This document shows, in pieces, positions 43,646-52,606 of a DNA stretch of 55,140 nucleotides. This stretch comes from Flavobacteriales bacterium (GTDB taxonomy: Bacteria > Bacteroidota > Bacteroidia > Flavobacteriales > Flavobacteriaceae). How positions within the stretch are numbered: position 1 is the stretch's first letter; every line of letters starts with the position of its first letter. The notes beneath the pieces are model-generated. The model searched no databases, was not told where the DNA came from, and saw only the letters and a list, made by a program, of their open reading frames with translations. The translations under genes were made by a program, and so were the position numbers. The DNA lies in assembly GCA_004214185.1 (NCBI GenBank), contig SGZG01000005.1, forward strand, positions 1 through 55,140. The letters are read 5' to 3'.

Positions 43646-44701
43646 CTATTTACTAGACCTTTTAGATCCTGATATTGGTAGAGAATTGGTCTTTAATTTC
43701 TCATACATCTTTCTTGAACTAAATATATCAATAGCAGAATAAATGGCCTTTTTAAACGAACTTGATTCAGCAACACCTTTACCGGCAATATCATATCCAG
43801 TCCCATGATCAGGAGAGGTCCTTATTTTTTCTAGTCCCGCTGTGTAGTTGACACCCTCTCCAAAAGAAAGTGTTTTAAACGGAATTAAGCCTTGATCATG
43901 ATATATAGCTAAAACAGCGTCATACTTCTTGTAAGACCCTGATCCAAAAAAACTATCACTTGAGAACGGGCCAAAGACAAGATCTCCAGTTTTTGAAATT
44001 TCGATTAATGAAGGCTTTAAAATATCTTCATCGTCGTTTCCAATTATACCCCCATCTCCAACATGGGGGTCAATTGATAAAAATGCTATTTTAGGTTTTT
44101 GTATTTTAAAATCCTTAATCAAAGAATTTTTTATAATTGAATGTTTAAGCATTATTAATTCTTTATTAATGCTGGAATGAATATTTTTAATTGGAATGTG
44201 ATCAGTTATAAGCCCTACTTTTAAGCCGTCAGATATCATAAACATTAAACTTTCTCCATCAAGGATTTTTGATAAATAATCAGTGTGTCCTGGAAAATCA
44301 AAATTTTCATTTTGAATATTATTTTTATTTATCGGTGCTGTTACTAAAACATCTATTTTACTTTTAGACAACCAATAAACGGCTTCCTTTAAAGATAAAT
44401 ATGATATTTTTCCAGCCTCTGAACTCTGTTCTCCAAAATTTGTTTTAAACGGCTTTTCCAAGACATCAACAACATTAATTTTTCCGTTTACTGGAACACT
44501 TTTGTTTTTTAACTTGATAAAATCAAGTTCAAAATCAAAATGTTTCATTTGATCTGAAAGAAGCTGATCATTACAAAATAGAACAGGAGTGAAAAGCTTA
44601 AGATTTCTTTTATCACTTAATGTTTTTAGTATAATCTCAATTCCAATTCCATTTGGGTCTCCACATGAAACTCCGACTAAAGGCAAAGATTTATTACTCA
44701 C
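43646..44701 (-). CDS. pdxA: 4-hydroxythreonine-4-phosphate dehydrogenase
   Basis: Oxidises 4-phosphohydroxy-L-threonine in pyridoxal 5'-phosphate synthesis (DXP-dependent route). The 351-residue protein opens VGVSCGDPNGIGIEI and contains FPGHTDYLSKIL (metal-binding His), SIDPHVGDGGIIGNDDEDI and IYHDQGLIPFK, the PdxA signatures. The start is GTG at 44699-44701: no ATG occurs between the upstream stop and this point, and the conserved N-terminus follows at once. It is divergent from ribE and lies upstream of the DUF177–rpmF–fabH cluster, a common Bacteroidota arrangement. Confidence 0.93.
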   Translation of the reverse strand: MSNKSLPLVGVSCGDPNGIGIEIILKTLSDKRNLKLFTPVLFCNDQLLSDQMKHFDFELDFIKLKNKSVPVNGKINVVDVLEKPFKTNFGEQSSEAGKISYLSLKEAVYWLSKSKIDVLVTAPINKNNIQNENFDFPGHTDYLSKILDGESLMFMISDGLKVGLITDHIPIKNIHSSINKELIMLKHSIIKNSLIKDFKIQKPKIAFLSIDPHVGDGGIIGNDDEDILKPSLIEISKTGDLVFGPFSSDSFFGSGSYKKYDAVLAIYHDQGLIPFKTLSFGEGVNYTAGLEKIRTSPDHGTGYDIAGKGVAESSSFKKAIYSAIDIFSSRKMYEKLKTNSLPISGSKRSSK

Positions 44702-44722
44702 TATAATCTCTTTATTTATTAC

Positions 44723-44730
44723 TAATTTTG
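44723..44730 (+). promoter_or_regulatory. Putative -7 promoter element of ribE
   Basis: TAATTTTG matches TAnnTTTG, 30 bases before the ribE ATG, in the 59-base gap between divergent pdxA and ribE. A -33 element is not evident. Confidence 0.35.
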
Positions 44731-44760
44731 AAGTTAAATTAAAGATATAAATTTATACTC

Positions 44761-45351
44761 ATGTTTACTGGAATAATTGAAAACCTTGCTAAAATAATTT
44801 CTATTAAAAAATCTAAAGGCAATCTTGATATTACACTTTCTTCATCGTTAACCTCTGAGTTTAAAATAGACCAGAGTATTTCTCACAATGGAATTTGTTT
44901 AACCATTACTAATATTGATGGAAATAACTATACAGTTACGGCAATTGAGGAAACAATTAATAAAACTACAATCAATAGTTGGAAAAAAGGAGATTCTGTA
45001 AATCTTGAAAGAGCCATGAAGCTTGGTGACAGGCTTGACGGTCATATGATACAAGGACATGTTGACCAAATAGGAACCTGTGTTGATTTTACAATGAAAG
45101 ACGGTAGTTGGGAATATGTAATTCAATATGAAAAGTCTGAAAACATTACTGTTGAAAAAGGATCAATTGCAGTAAACGGAGTAAGCTTAACAGTAATTGA
45201 CTCAAAGACCAACTCATTTAAAGTCGCCATAATTCCTTACACCTATGAGCATACTAGCTTTAAAACTTTAAGAAAAGGTGATTTGATAAATCTTGAGTTT
45301 GATATTCTTGGTAAATACTTATATAAAATGTCTAAAAACTACCTAAGTTAA
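44761..45351 (+). CDS. ribE: Riboflavin synthase, alpha chain
   Basis: Dismutates two 6,7-dimethyl-8-ribityllumazine molecules into riboflavin. The 196-residue protein consists of two lumazine-binding beta-barrels: the first starts MFTGIIENLAKI with SISHNGICLTI, and the second has GSIAVNGVSLTVID. LGDRLDGHMIQGHVDQIG links them. Length and motifs are typical. No FMN riboswitch is visible in the short upstream gap. Its stop codon directly abuts the convergent EnvC-like gene. Confidence 0.95.
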   Translation: MFTGIIENLAKIISIKKSKGNLDITLSSSLTSEFKIDQSISHNGICLTITNIDGNNYTVTAIEETINKTTINSWKKGDSVNLERAMKLGDRLDGHMIQGHVDQIGTCVDFTMKDGSWEYVIQYEKSENITVEKGSIAVNGVSLTVIDSKTNSFKVAIIPYTYEHTSFKTLRKGDLINLEFDILGKYLYKMSKNYLS

Positions 45352-46563
45352 TTACATCTTTAAAATCCAACTCAAGGGATTTAAAGCTGTGGTTCTTTTA
45401 AAAATGCTAAACTGAATTGATGATTCACCTGTTGAACTATTTGTAAATACCTCTCCAATAACTTCTCCAGATTGCAAATCATCTCCTTTAGCAACATAAA
45501 CTTTATATAGATTTTTATAAGCAGTTATATAATTTCCGTGTTGAATTAAAATTGTAGGGTTGCTACCTTTAAAACTTAAAACAGACAAAACCTTTCCTTT
45601 AAAAACTGTTTTTACTTTGGCTGATGTTTCGGTGGCTATTACAATTCCGTTACTCTTAATTTTAGCTGTTTTTACCACAGGATGAGGTTGAGTACCAAAC
45701 TTTTGAATAACCACTCCTCTTGAAACTGGCCAAGGTAATTTTCCTTTATTTAATTCAAAGTTTTTTTCAAGGGCAATTGCTTCAGGTGTTAAAGTAAATG
45801 AATCAGATTTTTCTTTATTCTTGTTGGAAGCTGCAATCGCATCTCGAATTAATTTATCAATTTGTTTATCAATTCTAGTTCTTTCTCTCTGTTTTGCTAA
45901 AATATTTTTTTTATATTTTTTTTCTTCCTTTCTTAGATTGAAAGCGATTTTGTCAGCTTGTTTTTTCTCGTTTTCAAGACTTTTTTGAGTCAAACGATTA
46001 TCGTTTAAAAGCTGCTGTTTTATTAATTTTCTTTCATTTAATTCTTCCTTGATTTTATTCAACTGTTCCGAAAGCTTTAAAATTTTGTTAGCTTGTGCTT
46101 TTCGGTAAACAGCATATTGTTTTATGTATTGTGTTCTTTTAAAGGCCTGAAAGAAAGTCTCAGAGGATAAAACAAACATTAGTCTGTTTTTGCCTGACCT
46201 TGCCTTATAAGATTGTAAAATCAATTCTTTATAAGCGCTTCTAACTTGGCTTAATTCTCTTGAAAGCTGATCTTGTTTTTTTTGATTTTCTTGTAAATCT
46301 TTGTTGAGTAAATTGATTTGTTTATTTGTAAGTTTAATAAACTCTTGTTTTCTTTCAATTTTAAGACTTAATTTTTCAATATCTGAAAATGTCTCTGCCC
46401 TCTGTTTCTTGTTTTTAAATAATAACTCATTAATCTGTTTTAATTCCTTTTGAATTGCTGCCTTTTGGCTTTCAAGTTGTTTTCTAGTTGTCTGAGAAAT
46501 AATAAGCTGAGAAAATATTAATAAACAAAAAATAGAGACGCTAAGTTTTGTTATTCTTTTCAC
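45352..46563 (-). CDS. EnvC-like murein hydrolase activator (degenerate M23 domain)
   Basis: A 403-residue secreted protein: a signal peptide (1-23), a long coiled coil (about 25-245) and a C-terminal LytM-like domain (about 275-402). The LytM zinc residues are absent: where HxxxD is expected the text is HPVVKTAKIKSNGIV, and the final HxH position reads SSIQFSIF. This is the pattern of EnvC/NlpD-type activators, which switch on amidases at division. The start is GTG at 46561-46563, which places the signal peptide correctly. It lies 2 bases after the DUF4292 lipoprotein gene. Confidence 0.88.
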   Translation of the reverse strand: MKRITKLSVSIFCLLIFSQLIISQTTRKQLESQKAAIQKELKQINELLFKNKKQRAETFSDIEKLSLKIERKQEFIKLTNKQINLLNKDLQENQKKQDQLSRELSQVRSAYKELILQSYKARSGKNRLMFVLSSETFFQAFKRTQYIKQYAVYRKAQANKILKLSEQLNKIKEELNERKLIKQQLLNDNRLTQKSLENEKKQADKIAFNLRKEEKKYKKNILAKQRERTRIDKQIDKLIRDAIAASNKNKEKSDSFTLTPEAIALEKNFELNKGKLPWPVSRGVVIQKFGTQPHPVVKTAKIKSNGIVIATETSAKVKTVFKGKVLSVLSFKGSNPTILIQHGNYITAYKNLYKVYVAKGDDLQSGEVIGEVFTNSSTGESSIQFSIFKRTTALNPLSWILKM

Positions 46564-46565
46564 AG

Positions 46566-47318
46566 CTATAAATTAATTTTATTGTATCCTGATGGAATTT
46601 TAAATGGAAAAGAAATTCTTTCATTTATTCTACTAACTTTAGTTTTCATCTCAAACTTAATCGACTTGTCATTGTTTTTAGCAGTTATGGTTACAAATTG
46701 AGGAATGTTATTACTCTCAAATTTTTTATAATTTTCATAATTTACTATTAGTATTTCTCCTTTTTTACTTTCAAAAGACTGTTTTTTTAAAGTGAACTTA
46801 TCAGGATTAAAGTAATATGTTTTGGTTATTTTATTTTTGCGGTCATAAGACTTTAAAATATATTCTGAGTTGCTTGATAACTTAGATACTTTTCTTTTAT
46901 TGAACATAATTGGTTGTCCTAAAATTAAGTTCTCAATTGATTGAAGAGATAAGTTATAATTAAGGATATCAGAAATATATTTATAATCTCCTTTATAAAA
47001 AGATTTATTTAGTTTTTCATAAAACAACATTTCATTTTCAGTAAACATTCCTTTAAATAAAGGCACCAATAAAGAACCGCTTACAAGAATTTTGTCATTC
47101 TTTTTTATTCTCAAAGAGATGTTAAATTGATTTTTTCTATTGTTCTCGATAATGGTTGTTTGTGACCTTAATAATAAATATGTAAAACTTAATTTATTGT
47201 TCTCTATGTTTTCAATGATTAATGGTGTTGGTAAAGGCTTAAAAATACCCGTAGAGCTTGATTTCTTTGACAGTCCACAGCTTGAAATTAAAAAAAATAA
47301 GAATATAAACTTTCGCAT
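46566..47318 (-). CDS. DUF4292 lipoprotein
   Basis: A 250-residue lipoprotein of the DUF4292 family, found mainly in Bacteroidota. The signal MRKFIFLFFLISSC gives lipid attachment at Cys14. The body is beta-rich and resembles outer-membrane lipoprotein carrier folds (LolA/LppX-like), which is my structural guess. The frame extends three codons upstream to a TTG, but the ATG at 47316-47318 gives the better signal peptide. It lies between the nucleotidyltransferase gene (10 bases) and the EnvC-like gene (2 bases), in an envelope-related run. Confidence 0.78.
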   Translation of the reverse strand: MRKFIFLFFLISSCGLSKKSSSTGIFKPLPTPLIIENIENNKLSFTYLLLRSQTTIIENNRKNQFNISLRIKKNDKILVSGSLLVPLFKGMFTENEMLFYEKLNKSFYKGDYKYISDILNYNLSLQSIENLILGQPIMFNKRKVSKLSSNSEYILKSYDRKNKITKTYYFNPDKFTLKKQSFESKKGEILIVNYENYKKFESNNIPQFVTITAKNNDKSIKFEMKTKVSRINERISFPFKIPSGYNKINL

Positions 47319-47328
47319 TGTAAGCAAG

Positions 47329-48345
47329 TTAAATTAACTCACTGAAATCTCCAATATTTACTGATTTATAATTTCCATCGTATTTACAATTGTTCCCAAT
47401 CATAGAGTTTTCAATATTTGCGTTTTTTACATTCGAGCACTCTCCGATGATTGAATTTCTAACCAACGAGTTTTTTATTGTAGCTCCTCTGTATAATGAG
47501 ACATATGGGCCAACTGTTGAATTTTCAATCACGACATCTTTATCAATAAAAACAGGTTCAATTATATTTGAATCAATTGATTTAAAATCATTCGAAATAA
47601 GTTGTTTTTTATCATTATGATGAAACTCTAACATTTTTTGATTTGAAAAAATTGAGCTTTTTACATTTCCACAATCCAGCCATTCGGTTACTTTTCCGGC
47701 TTTGAAAACTCTTCCATTATTGATCATTTTCAATAAACCATCATTAATTTGATACTCTCCAGAATGTATGATTTTTTCATTAATTACATTTTGGAGTTGT
47801 TTTTTTAACTGGGAAGCCTCTTTAAAATAATACATTCCTATTACAGCTAAATTTGAGATATTGTTTTTTGGTTTTTCGACTAAATCAATAATATTTCCAT
47901 CTGAGTTGAGCTTAACAACCCCGTATGCTTCGGGGTTTTCTACTTCTTTAGTCCATATTACAGCATCTGCATCTTTTTCAAAGCTTTCAGAAAATCTTAT
48001 CAATGTATCTGGATAGATAACCATTGCTTTTCCGCTAAGCGAATCAGCTGCACACATAATTGCATGACCAGTGCCTAATGGTTCAAGCTGACGATATATA
48101 GTTGCTTTTGCATCAAATTTTAAAGCAAGACTTTTTAGCTTACTAATAATTTTATTTCCAAAAAAAGATTTGTCACCAACAATAAATGCCATTTCTTCAA
48201 TTGGTTCATTAGCTAATTTAACAGCGTCCTCAACAAGCTGATACAAAATACTTTTTCCTGCAATTTTTACAAGAGGTTTCGCGGTTGTAAGTGTATGAGG
48301 TCTAAGTCTTGATCCTCTTCCAGCCATTGGTATAATTAGTTTCAT
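47329..48345 (-). CDS. Sugar-1-phosphate nucleotidyltransferase
   Basis: A 338-residue nucleotidyltransferase of the RmlA/GlmU-like type. The N-terminal Rossmann-like domain has PMAGRGSRLRPHTLTTAKP (6-24) and LEPLGTGHAIMCA (about 87-99). The C-terminal part (about 250-335) is a left-handed beta-helix of hexapeptide repeats (VGPYVSLYRGATIKNSLVRN). It probably makes an NDP-sugar for envelope polysaccharide; the exact sugar and nucleotide cannot be read from the sequence. It lies 4 bases after dut and 10 before the DUF4292 gene. Confidence 0.87.
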   Translation of the reverse strand: MKLIIPMAGRGSRLRPHTLTTAKPLVKIAGKSILYQLVEDAVKLANEPIEEMAFIVGDKSFFGNKIISKLKSLALKFDAKATIYRQLEPLGTGHAIMCAADSLSGKAMVIYPDTLIRFSESFEKDADAVIWTKEVENPEAYGVVKLNSDGNIIDLVEKPKNNISNLAVIGMYYFKEASQLKKQLQNVINEKIIHSGEYQINDGLLKMINNGRVFKAGKVTEWLDCGNVKSSIFSNQKMLEFHHNDKKQLISNDFKSIDSNIIEPVFIDKDVVIENSTVGPYVSLYRGATIKNSLVRNSIIGECSNVKNANIENSMIGNNCKYDGNYKSVNIGDFSELI

Positions 48346-48349
48346 CTCT

Positions 48350-48784
48350 TTATTTTAAGCCTGTACTACCAAACCCTTTTATGCCTCTTTCTGTATGGTC
48401 TATTATTTTTACTTCTTTAATTTCAACTTGTTCATGCTTGGAAATTACAATTTGTGCGATTCTATCACCAGAACTAATCAAAAAATTTTCACTTGATAAA
48501 TTTATCAAAATCACACCAATTTCACCTCTGTAATCAGCATCAATTGTTCCTGGTGAGTTAAGAACGGTTATTCCTTTTTTCAAGGCAAGACCACTTCTTG
48601 GTCTAACCTGAATTTCATATCCTTTTTCTAATTGAGCATATAGACCAGTATTTATAAGTCTTCTTTCTAGTGGTTGTAAATTAATTGGTGTTTCAATAAA
48701 TGCTCTTAAGTCCATTCCCGCTGAAAGCTCAGTCTCGTACTTAGGGAGAATATTGTTTGATTTATTAACAATTTTCAAAACCAT
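48350..48784 (-). CDS. dut: dUTP diphosphatase
   Basis: Hydrolyses dUTP to dUMP, keeping uracil out of DNA. The 144-residue homotrimeric-type enzyme has the five family motifs: [34 protein letters not shown] (with the catalytic Asp), GDRIAQIVI and the C-terminal [10 protein letters not shown] arm. It is 23 bases downstream of atpG and may be read through from the ATP synthase operon. Confidence 0.96.
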   Translation of the reverse strand: MVLKIVNKSNNILPKYETELSAGMDLRAFIETPINLQPLERRLINTGLYAQLEKGYEIQVRPRSGLALKKGITVLNSPGTIDADYRGEIGVILINLSSENFLISSGDRIAQIVISKHEQVEIKEVKIIDHTERGIKGFGSTGLK

Positions 48785-48807
48785 CTCTCAAAAATAATGG
48801 TTTAAAA

Positions 48808-49668
48808 TTAATTATTTAGAGCTTCTGCTCCACCAACTATTTCTAAAATTTCATTTGTAATTGAAGCTTGTCTGGCTTTGTTGTATGTTAATTTAAGCTC
48901 ATCCCTAAGCTCAGAGGCATTGTCAGTGGCTTTATGCATTGCTGTCATTCTTGCACCATGTTCACTAGCAAAAGAATCCCTAATAGCTTTAAAGAGTTGC
49001 ATTTTTAAAGATTTAGGAATCAAAGTGTTGGCTATACTTTCTAAAGAAGGCTCAAATATGTAATCTAAGTTTTCTGAGCCTTTACTTTCATTTATTGGAA
49101 TAGGTAGAAATTGCTCAGATTTGATTATTTGAGTTGCGGCGTTTTTAAAAGAATTATACACAATTTCAATGTGGTCGTATTTTTTTGAAACAAATAACTC
49201 AATTAATTGATCAGCTATTTGAGAAACATTTTCATACTTTAAGTCTTCAAAAACGTCACTGTTATTTTGAATTAAAGTATCTGTTTTAGATAATGTGTCG
49301 TTAATTTTTTTCCCAATAGTTAAAAAATCAATTTTTGAGCTTTTGAATTTCTGTTGTGTTTTAAACACAGCTATTTGTTTAGAAATATTGGCATTAAAAG
49401 CTCCACATAAACCTCTATTTGAACTAATTGCAACGACTAGAACATTTCGCAACTCTCTGCTTTCTGTATAGGATTTGCTTGTTGAACCACTAGCTCCGCT
49501 AAAACTTTTCATTAATTCTGAAAGTTTTGTTGAATAGGGTCTCATAGCGGTAATTGCATCTTGTGCTTTTTTTAATTTAGCGGCAGAAACCATTTTCATA
49601 GCACTAGTAATCTGCATTGTAGATGAAACAGATCCTATTCTAATTCTAATTTCTTTTAGGTTTGCCAT
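48808..49668 (-). CDS. atpG: ATP synthase gamma subunit
   Basis: Central rotor stalk of F1. The 286 residues show the family N-terminus ANLKEIRIRIGSVSSTMQIT with TSAMKMVSAAKLKKAQ, the central block ISSNRGLCGAFNANI, and the C-terminal coiled-coil helix ending NKARQASITNEILEIVGGAEA. It is the last ATP synthase gene in this operon; atpD (beta) and atpC (epsilon), which usually follow atpG in many bacteria, are absent here. Confidence 0.96.
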   Translation of the reverse strand: MANLKEIRIRIGSVSSTMQITSAMKMVSAAKLKKAQDAITAMRPYSTKLSELMKSFSGASGSTSKSYTESRELRNVLVVAISSNRGLCGAFNANISKQIAVFKTQQKFKSSKIDFLTIGKKINDTLSKTDTLIQNNSDVFEDLKYENVSQIADQLIELFVSKKYDHIEIVYNSFKNAATQIIKSEQFLPIPINESKGSENLDYIFEPSLESIANTLIPKSLKMQLFKAIRDSFASEHGARMTAMHKATDNASELRDELKLTYNKARQASITNEILEIVGGAEALNN

Positions 49669-49678
49669 TTAATTTCTA

Positions 49679-51253
49679 TTAGTAAGTTGAGCTTAATTCT
49701 TCAGCTGTTTTGGTTAAAACATCTACAACGTCGTCAGTTAATTTTCCTGACTTAATTGTTTCCATCGTCTTTTTATGTTTTGTATTTAAGAAGTCAATGT
49801 ACTTTCTTTCAAATTCTTTTACTTTACCAACTGGAACTTTTCTTAATAAATTCTTTGATCCTGCAAAAATGATTGCTACTTGATCTTGAACAGTAAAAGG
49901 ATCGTTTTGAGCTTGTTTTAAAATTTCAACATTTCTTTTACCCTTTTCAATTACATTTAATGTAGCATCGTCAAGATCAGAACCAAATTTTGCAAAAGCT
50001 TCAAGCTCTCTAAATTGAGCTTGGTCTAATTTTAAAGTACCTGAAACTTTTTTCATTGATTTAATTTGAGCAGACCCTCCAACTCGAGAAACTGAAATAC
50101 CAACGTTAATAGCGGGTCTTACACCAGAGTTAAATAGGTTTGACTCTAAGAATATTTGGCCATCTGTAATTGAAATTACATTTGTAGGAATATAAGCTGA
50201 AACATCTCCTGCTTGAGTTTCAATAATTGGAAGTGCAGTTAACGAGCCACCCCCTTTAACAATTGATTTTAATGAGTCAGGTAAATCATTCATATCTTTA
50301 GCTATATCGTCATCAGCTATTACCTTTGAAGATCGTTCAAGTAATCTAGAATGTAAGTAAAATACATCTCCAGGATAAGCTTCTCTTCCAGGTGGTCTTC
50401 TTAATAACAATGAAACCTCACGATATGCTACAGCTTGCTTAGATAGGTCATCATATATTATAAGCGCCGGTCTCCCCGTGTCGCGAAAAAATTCTCCAAT
50501 AGCAGCTCCAGCGAAAGGAGCATAAACTTGCATTGGCGCTGGATCAGAAGCGTTTGCTGCAACTATTGTTGTATATGCCATAGCTCCTTTATCTTCAAGA
50601 GTTTTTGCAATTCCCGCTACAGTTGAGGCCTTTTGTCCTACTGCAACATAAATACAATAAACGGGCTCGCCAGCATCATAAAATTCTTTTTGATTTAAAA
50701 TAGTATCGATACAAACTGTAGTTTTTCCTGTTTGTCTGTCGCCAATAACAAGCTCTCTTTGTCCTCTACCAACAGGAATCATTGCGTCAATAGATTTTAT
50801 ACCTGTTTGAAGAGGTTCATTAACAGGTTGTCTGAAAATTACACCTGGAGCCTTTCTTTCTAATGGCATTTCATAAAGCTTTCCATCAATACTTCCTTTA
50901 CCGTCAATTGGCTTTCCTAAAGCATTAACCACCCTTCCGACAATATTTTCGCCAACATTAATTGAGGCAATTCTTTGCGTTCTTTTGACTGTATCACCTT
51001 CTTTAATTTCTTTTGAAGGCCCTAACAATACAACTCCGACATTGTCTTCTTCAAGGTTTAGAACAATTCCTTCTAGACCTGAGTCAAATTGAACTAGTTC
51101 TCCGTATTGAACATTTGATAATCCATATACACGAGCAATCCCATCTCCAACTTGTAATACAGTTCCAACCTCATCAAGTGAAGCTGAGGCATCTAATCCT
51201 GTTAATTGTTTTTTTAATATTGCTGATACTTCAGCTGGCTTAATTTGTGACAT
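49679..51253 (-). CDS. atpA: ATP synthase alpha subunit
   Basis: Non-catalytic nucleotide-binding subunit of F1. The 524-residue protein has the beta-barrel N-terminus ([14 protein letters not shown]), Walker A GDRQTGKT (171-178), [17 protein letters not shown], and [15 protein letters not shown] with the arginine that reaches the catalytic site. It is 3 bases after atpH and 10 bases before atpG. Confidence 0.98.
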   Translation of the reverse strand: MSQIKPAEVSAILKKQLTGLDASASLDEVGTVLQVGDGIARVYGLSNVQYGELVQFDSGLEGIVLNLEEDNVGVVLLGPSKEIKEGDTVKRTQRIASINVGENIVGRVVNALGKPIDGKGSIDGKLYEMPLERKAPGVIFRQPVNEPLQTGIKSIDAMIPVGRGQRELVIGDRQTGKTTVCIDTILNQKEFYDAGEPVYCIYVAVGQKASTVAGIAKTLEDKGAMAYTTIVAANASDPAPMQVYAPFAGAAIGEFFRDTGRPALIIYDDLSKQAVAYREVSLLLRRPPGREAYPGDVFYLHSRLLERSSKVIADDDIAKDMNDLPDSLKSIVKGGGSLTALPIIETQAGDVSAYIPTNVISITDGQIFLESNLFNSGVRPAINVGISVSRVGGSAQIKSMKKVSGTLKLDQAQFRELEAFAKFGSDLDDATLNVIEKGKRNVEILKQAQNDPFTVQDQVAIIFAGSKNLLRKVPVGKVKEFERKYIDFLNTKHKKTMETIKSGKLTDDVVDVLTKTAEELSSTY

Positions 51254-51256
51254 AAT

Positions 51257-51811
51257 CTACGATATTGATAAATTAGTATTTTTAGTAAATACTTGTTTTA
51301 TATTTTTTAATTTATTTTTAAAACTTGCATTATATTCAACGTCTCCAACTCTTAAAATAAACCCTCCAATTAAAGTTTTGTCAATTTTATTTTCCAAAAT
51401 TGTTTTCTTATTAGTGAGTTTGGAAACAGCTTCTAAAACCTCTTGTTCCATTTTATCATTTAACGGAACAGCAGTAGTAACTACAGCTGATTGGATTCCT
51501 TTGTGGTCCTTATAGAGCTCAATGAATTTGAAAGCAACTGTTTCCGTTAAATCAATTCTGTTATTTTCCGACAGAACATCAATAAATTTTAAAGATAATT
51601 TTGTGATGTTTTTAAAAATCAGTTTGAGTGTGCTTAGCTTGAGACTATTTTTAACAACTCTGCTTTCGACAAGAAATTTCAAATCATCATTTTGGTTGAA
51701 AGTGTTTGAAATAATTTGCATGTCTAAATACACTTGCTCAAGACACTTTTTGTCAATAGATTCTTGAACTAATGCTTTAGCATAACGAATTGATGCTCTA
51801 CTAGATTTCAT
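51257..51811 (-). CDS. atpH: ATP synthase delta subunit
   Basis: Peripheral stalk subunit joining F1 to the b subunits. The 184 residues start with SSRASIRYAKALVQESIDK, the typical N-terminal helical domain, and end with the conserved KTLIGGFILRVGDVEYNAS. The 5' end abuts the atpF stop codon without a gap. Confidence 0.95.
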   Translation of the reverse strand: MKSSRASIRYAKALVQESIDKKCLEQVYLDMQIISNTFNQNDDLKFLVESRVVKNSLKLSTLKLIFKNITKLSLKFIDVLSENNRIDLTETVAFKFIELYKDHKGIQSAVVTTAVPLNDKMEQEVLEAVSKLTNKKTILENKIDKTLIGGFILRVGDVEYNASFKNKLKNIKQVFTKNTNLSIS

Positions 51812-52312
51812 TTATTTTAATGTTACGTCCTTTACTAGTTCTTTAACCAAATCCATTTGAGATTTATCGTCAGAAAGCTTCTCTTTTAAAACTTTTTCAG
51901 CAATTTCTATTGAGAGTTCAGCTACTTGATTTTTTAAGTCAGAGATAGCAGCATTTTTTTCACTTGTGATTGTGTCTTGTGCTTGAGAAATAATTTTTTT
52001 CGCCTCAGATTTTGCTTCATTTTTGGCATCATCAATTAATTGTTGTTTAATCTCTCTTGCTTCTTTTAACAACAGATCTCTTTCCGCTCTAGCTTTTTTT
52101 AATGTAGCTTCATTATCAGATTGAAGCGAAACCATTTCTTCTTTGGCTTTTTCAGCTGAAAGTAAAGCATTTTTTATTCCTTCCTCTCTCTCATTTACAG
52201 CGTCTAAAATAGGCTTCCAAGCATATTTTTTTAAAATAAAGATCAAAATAACGAAAATGACTGTTTGCCAAAAAAACAAACCAATCGAAAATTCAGAAAT
52301 AAGTTTTTCCAT
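51812..52312 (-). CDS. atpF: ATP synthase b subunit
   Basis: Peripheral stalk of F0: one N-terminal membrane helix (about 9-27, FSIGLFFWQTVIFVILIFIL) followed by a long charged coiled coil up to residue 166. WKPILDAVNEREEGIKNAL is the family linker. It is separated from atpE by 73 bases that hold a strong hairpin, while its 3' end directly abuts atpH. Confidence 0.95.
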   Translation of the reverse strand: MEKLISEFSIGLFFWQTVIFVILIFILKKYAWKPILDAVNEREEGIKNALLSAEKAKEEMVSLQSDNEATLKKARAERDLLLKEAREIKQQLIDDAKNEAKSEAKKIISQAQDTITSEKNAAISDLKNQVAELSIEIAEKVLKEKLSDDKSQMDLVKELVKDVTLK

Positions 52313-52342
52313 TTTTTTTAGGTTTAAAATTTTCTAAATACA

Positions 52343-52367
52343 GCACTGCTAATAAAATTAGCAGTGC
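52343..52367 (-). other. Perfect intercistronic hairpin between atpE and atpF
   Basis: GCACTGCTAAT (52343-52353) is followed by AAA and then the exact complement ATTAGCAGTGC (52357-52367): an 11-bp stem with a 3-base loop, the strongest inverted repeat I find in the window. On the minus (operon) strand it is not followed by a U-run, so it is not an ordinary terminator there. It may protect the atpE 3' end or set atpE above downstream genes. On the plus strand a T-run does follow (52372-52379). Confidence 0.8.
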
Positions 52368-52385
52368 CATAATTTTTTTCAGTTC

Positions 52386-52577
52386 TTAAAGTGCAAAAAG
52401 CGCAGCGAAACCTATCCCCTCCACAAGTGCTGCTAAAATTAGTGCAGCAACTTGAATTTTTCCACTTGCGTCAGGTTGACGGCCAATAGCTTCCATAGCT
52501 CCTTTTCCCGTTAAACCGATTCCGATTCCAACTCCAATTACTACTAATCCACCACCTACAATTACTGGTATTTCCAT
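52386..52577 (-). CDS. atpE: ATP synthase c subunit
   Basis: Ring-forming, ion-carrying proteolipid of F0. The 63 residues form two membrane helices around the polar loop GRQPDASGKIQ. The ion-binding glutamate is E53 in ALVEGIGF, with no Na+-type ST pattern after it, so proton coupling is expected. It is shorter than E. coli AtpE (79). It is followed by a strong hairpin and then atpF. Confidence 0.95.
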   Translation of the reverse strand: MEIPVIVGGGLVVIGVGIGIGLTGKGAMEAIGRQPDASGKIQVAALILAALVEGIGFAALFAL

Positions 52578-52606
52578 ATTTATATAATTTTAATTAAACA
52601 TTCATA

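Noticed and set aside
44702-44760. FMN riboswitch upstream of ribE.
   Set aside because: The gap to pdxA is only 59 bases and lacks any conserved stem-loop set; an RFN element would need well over 100 bases.
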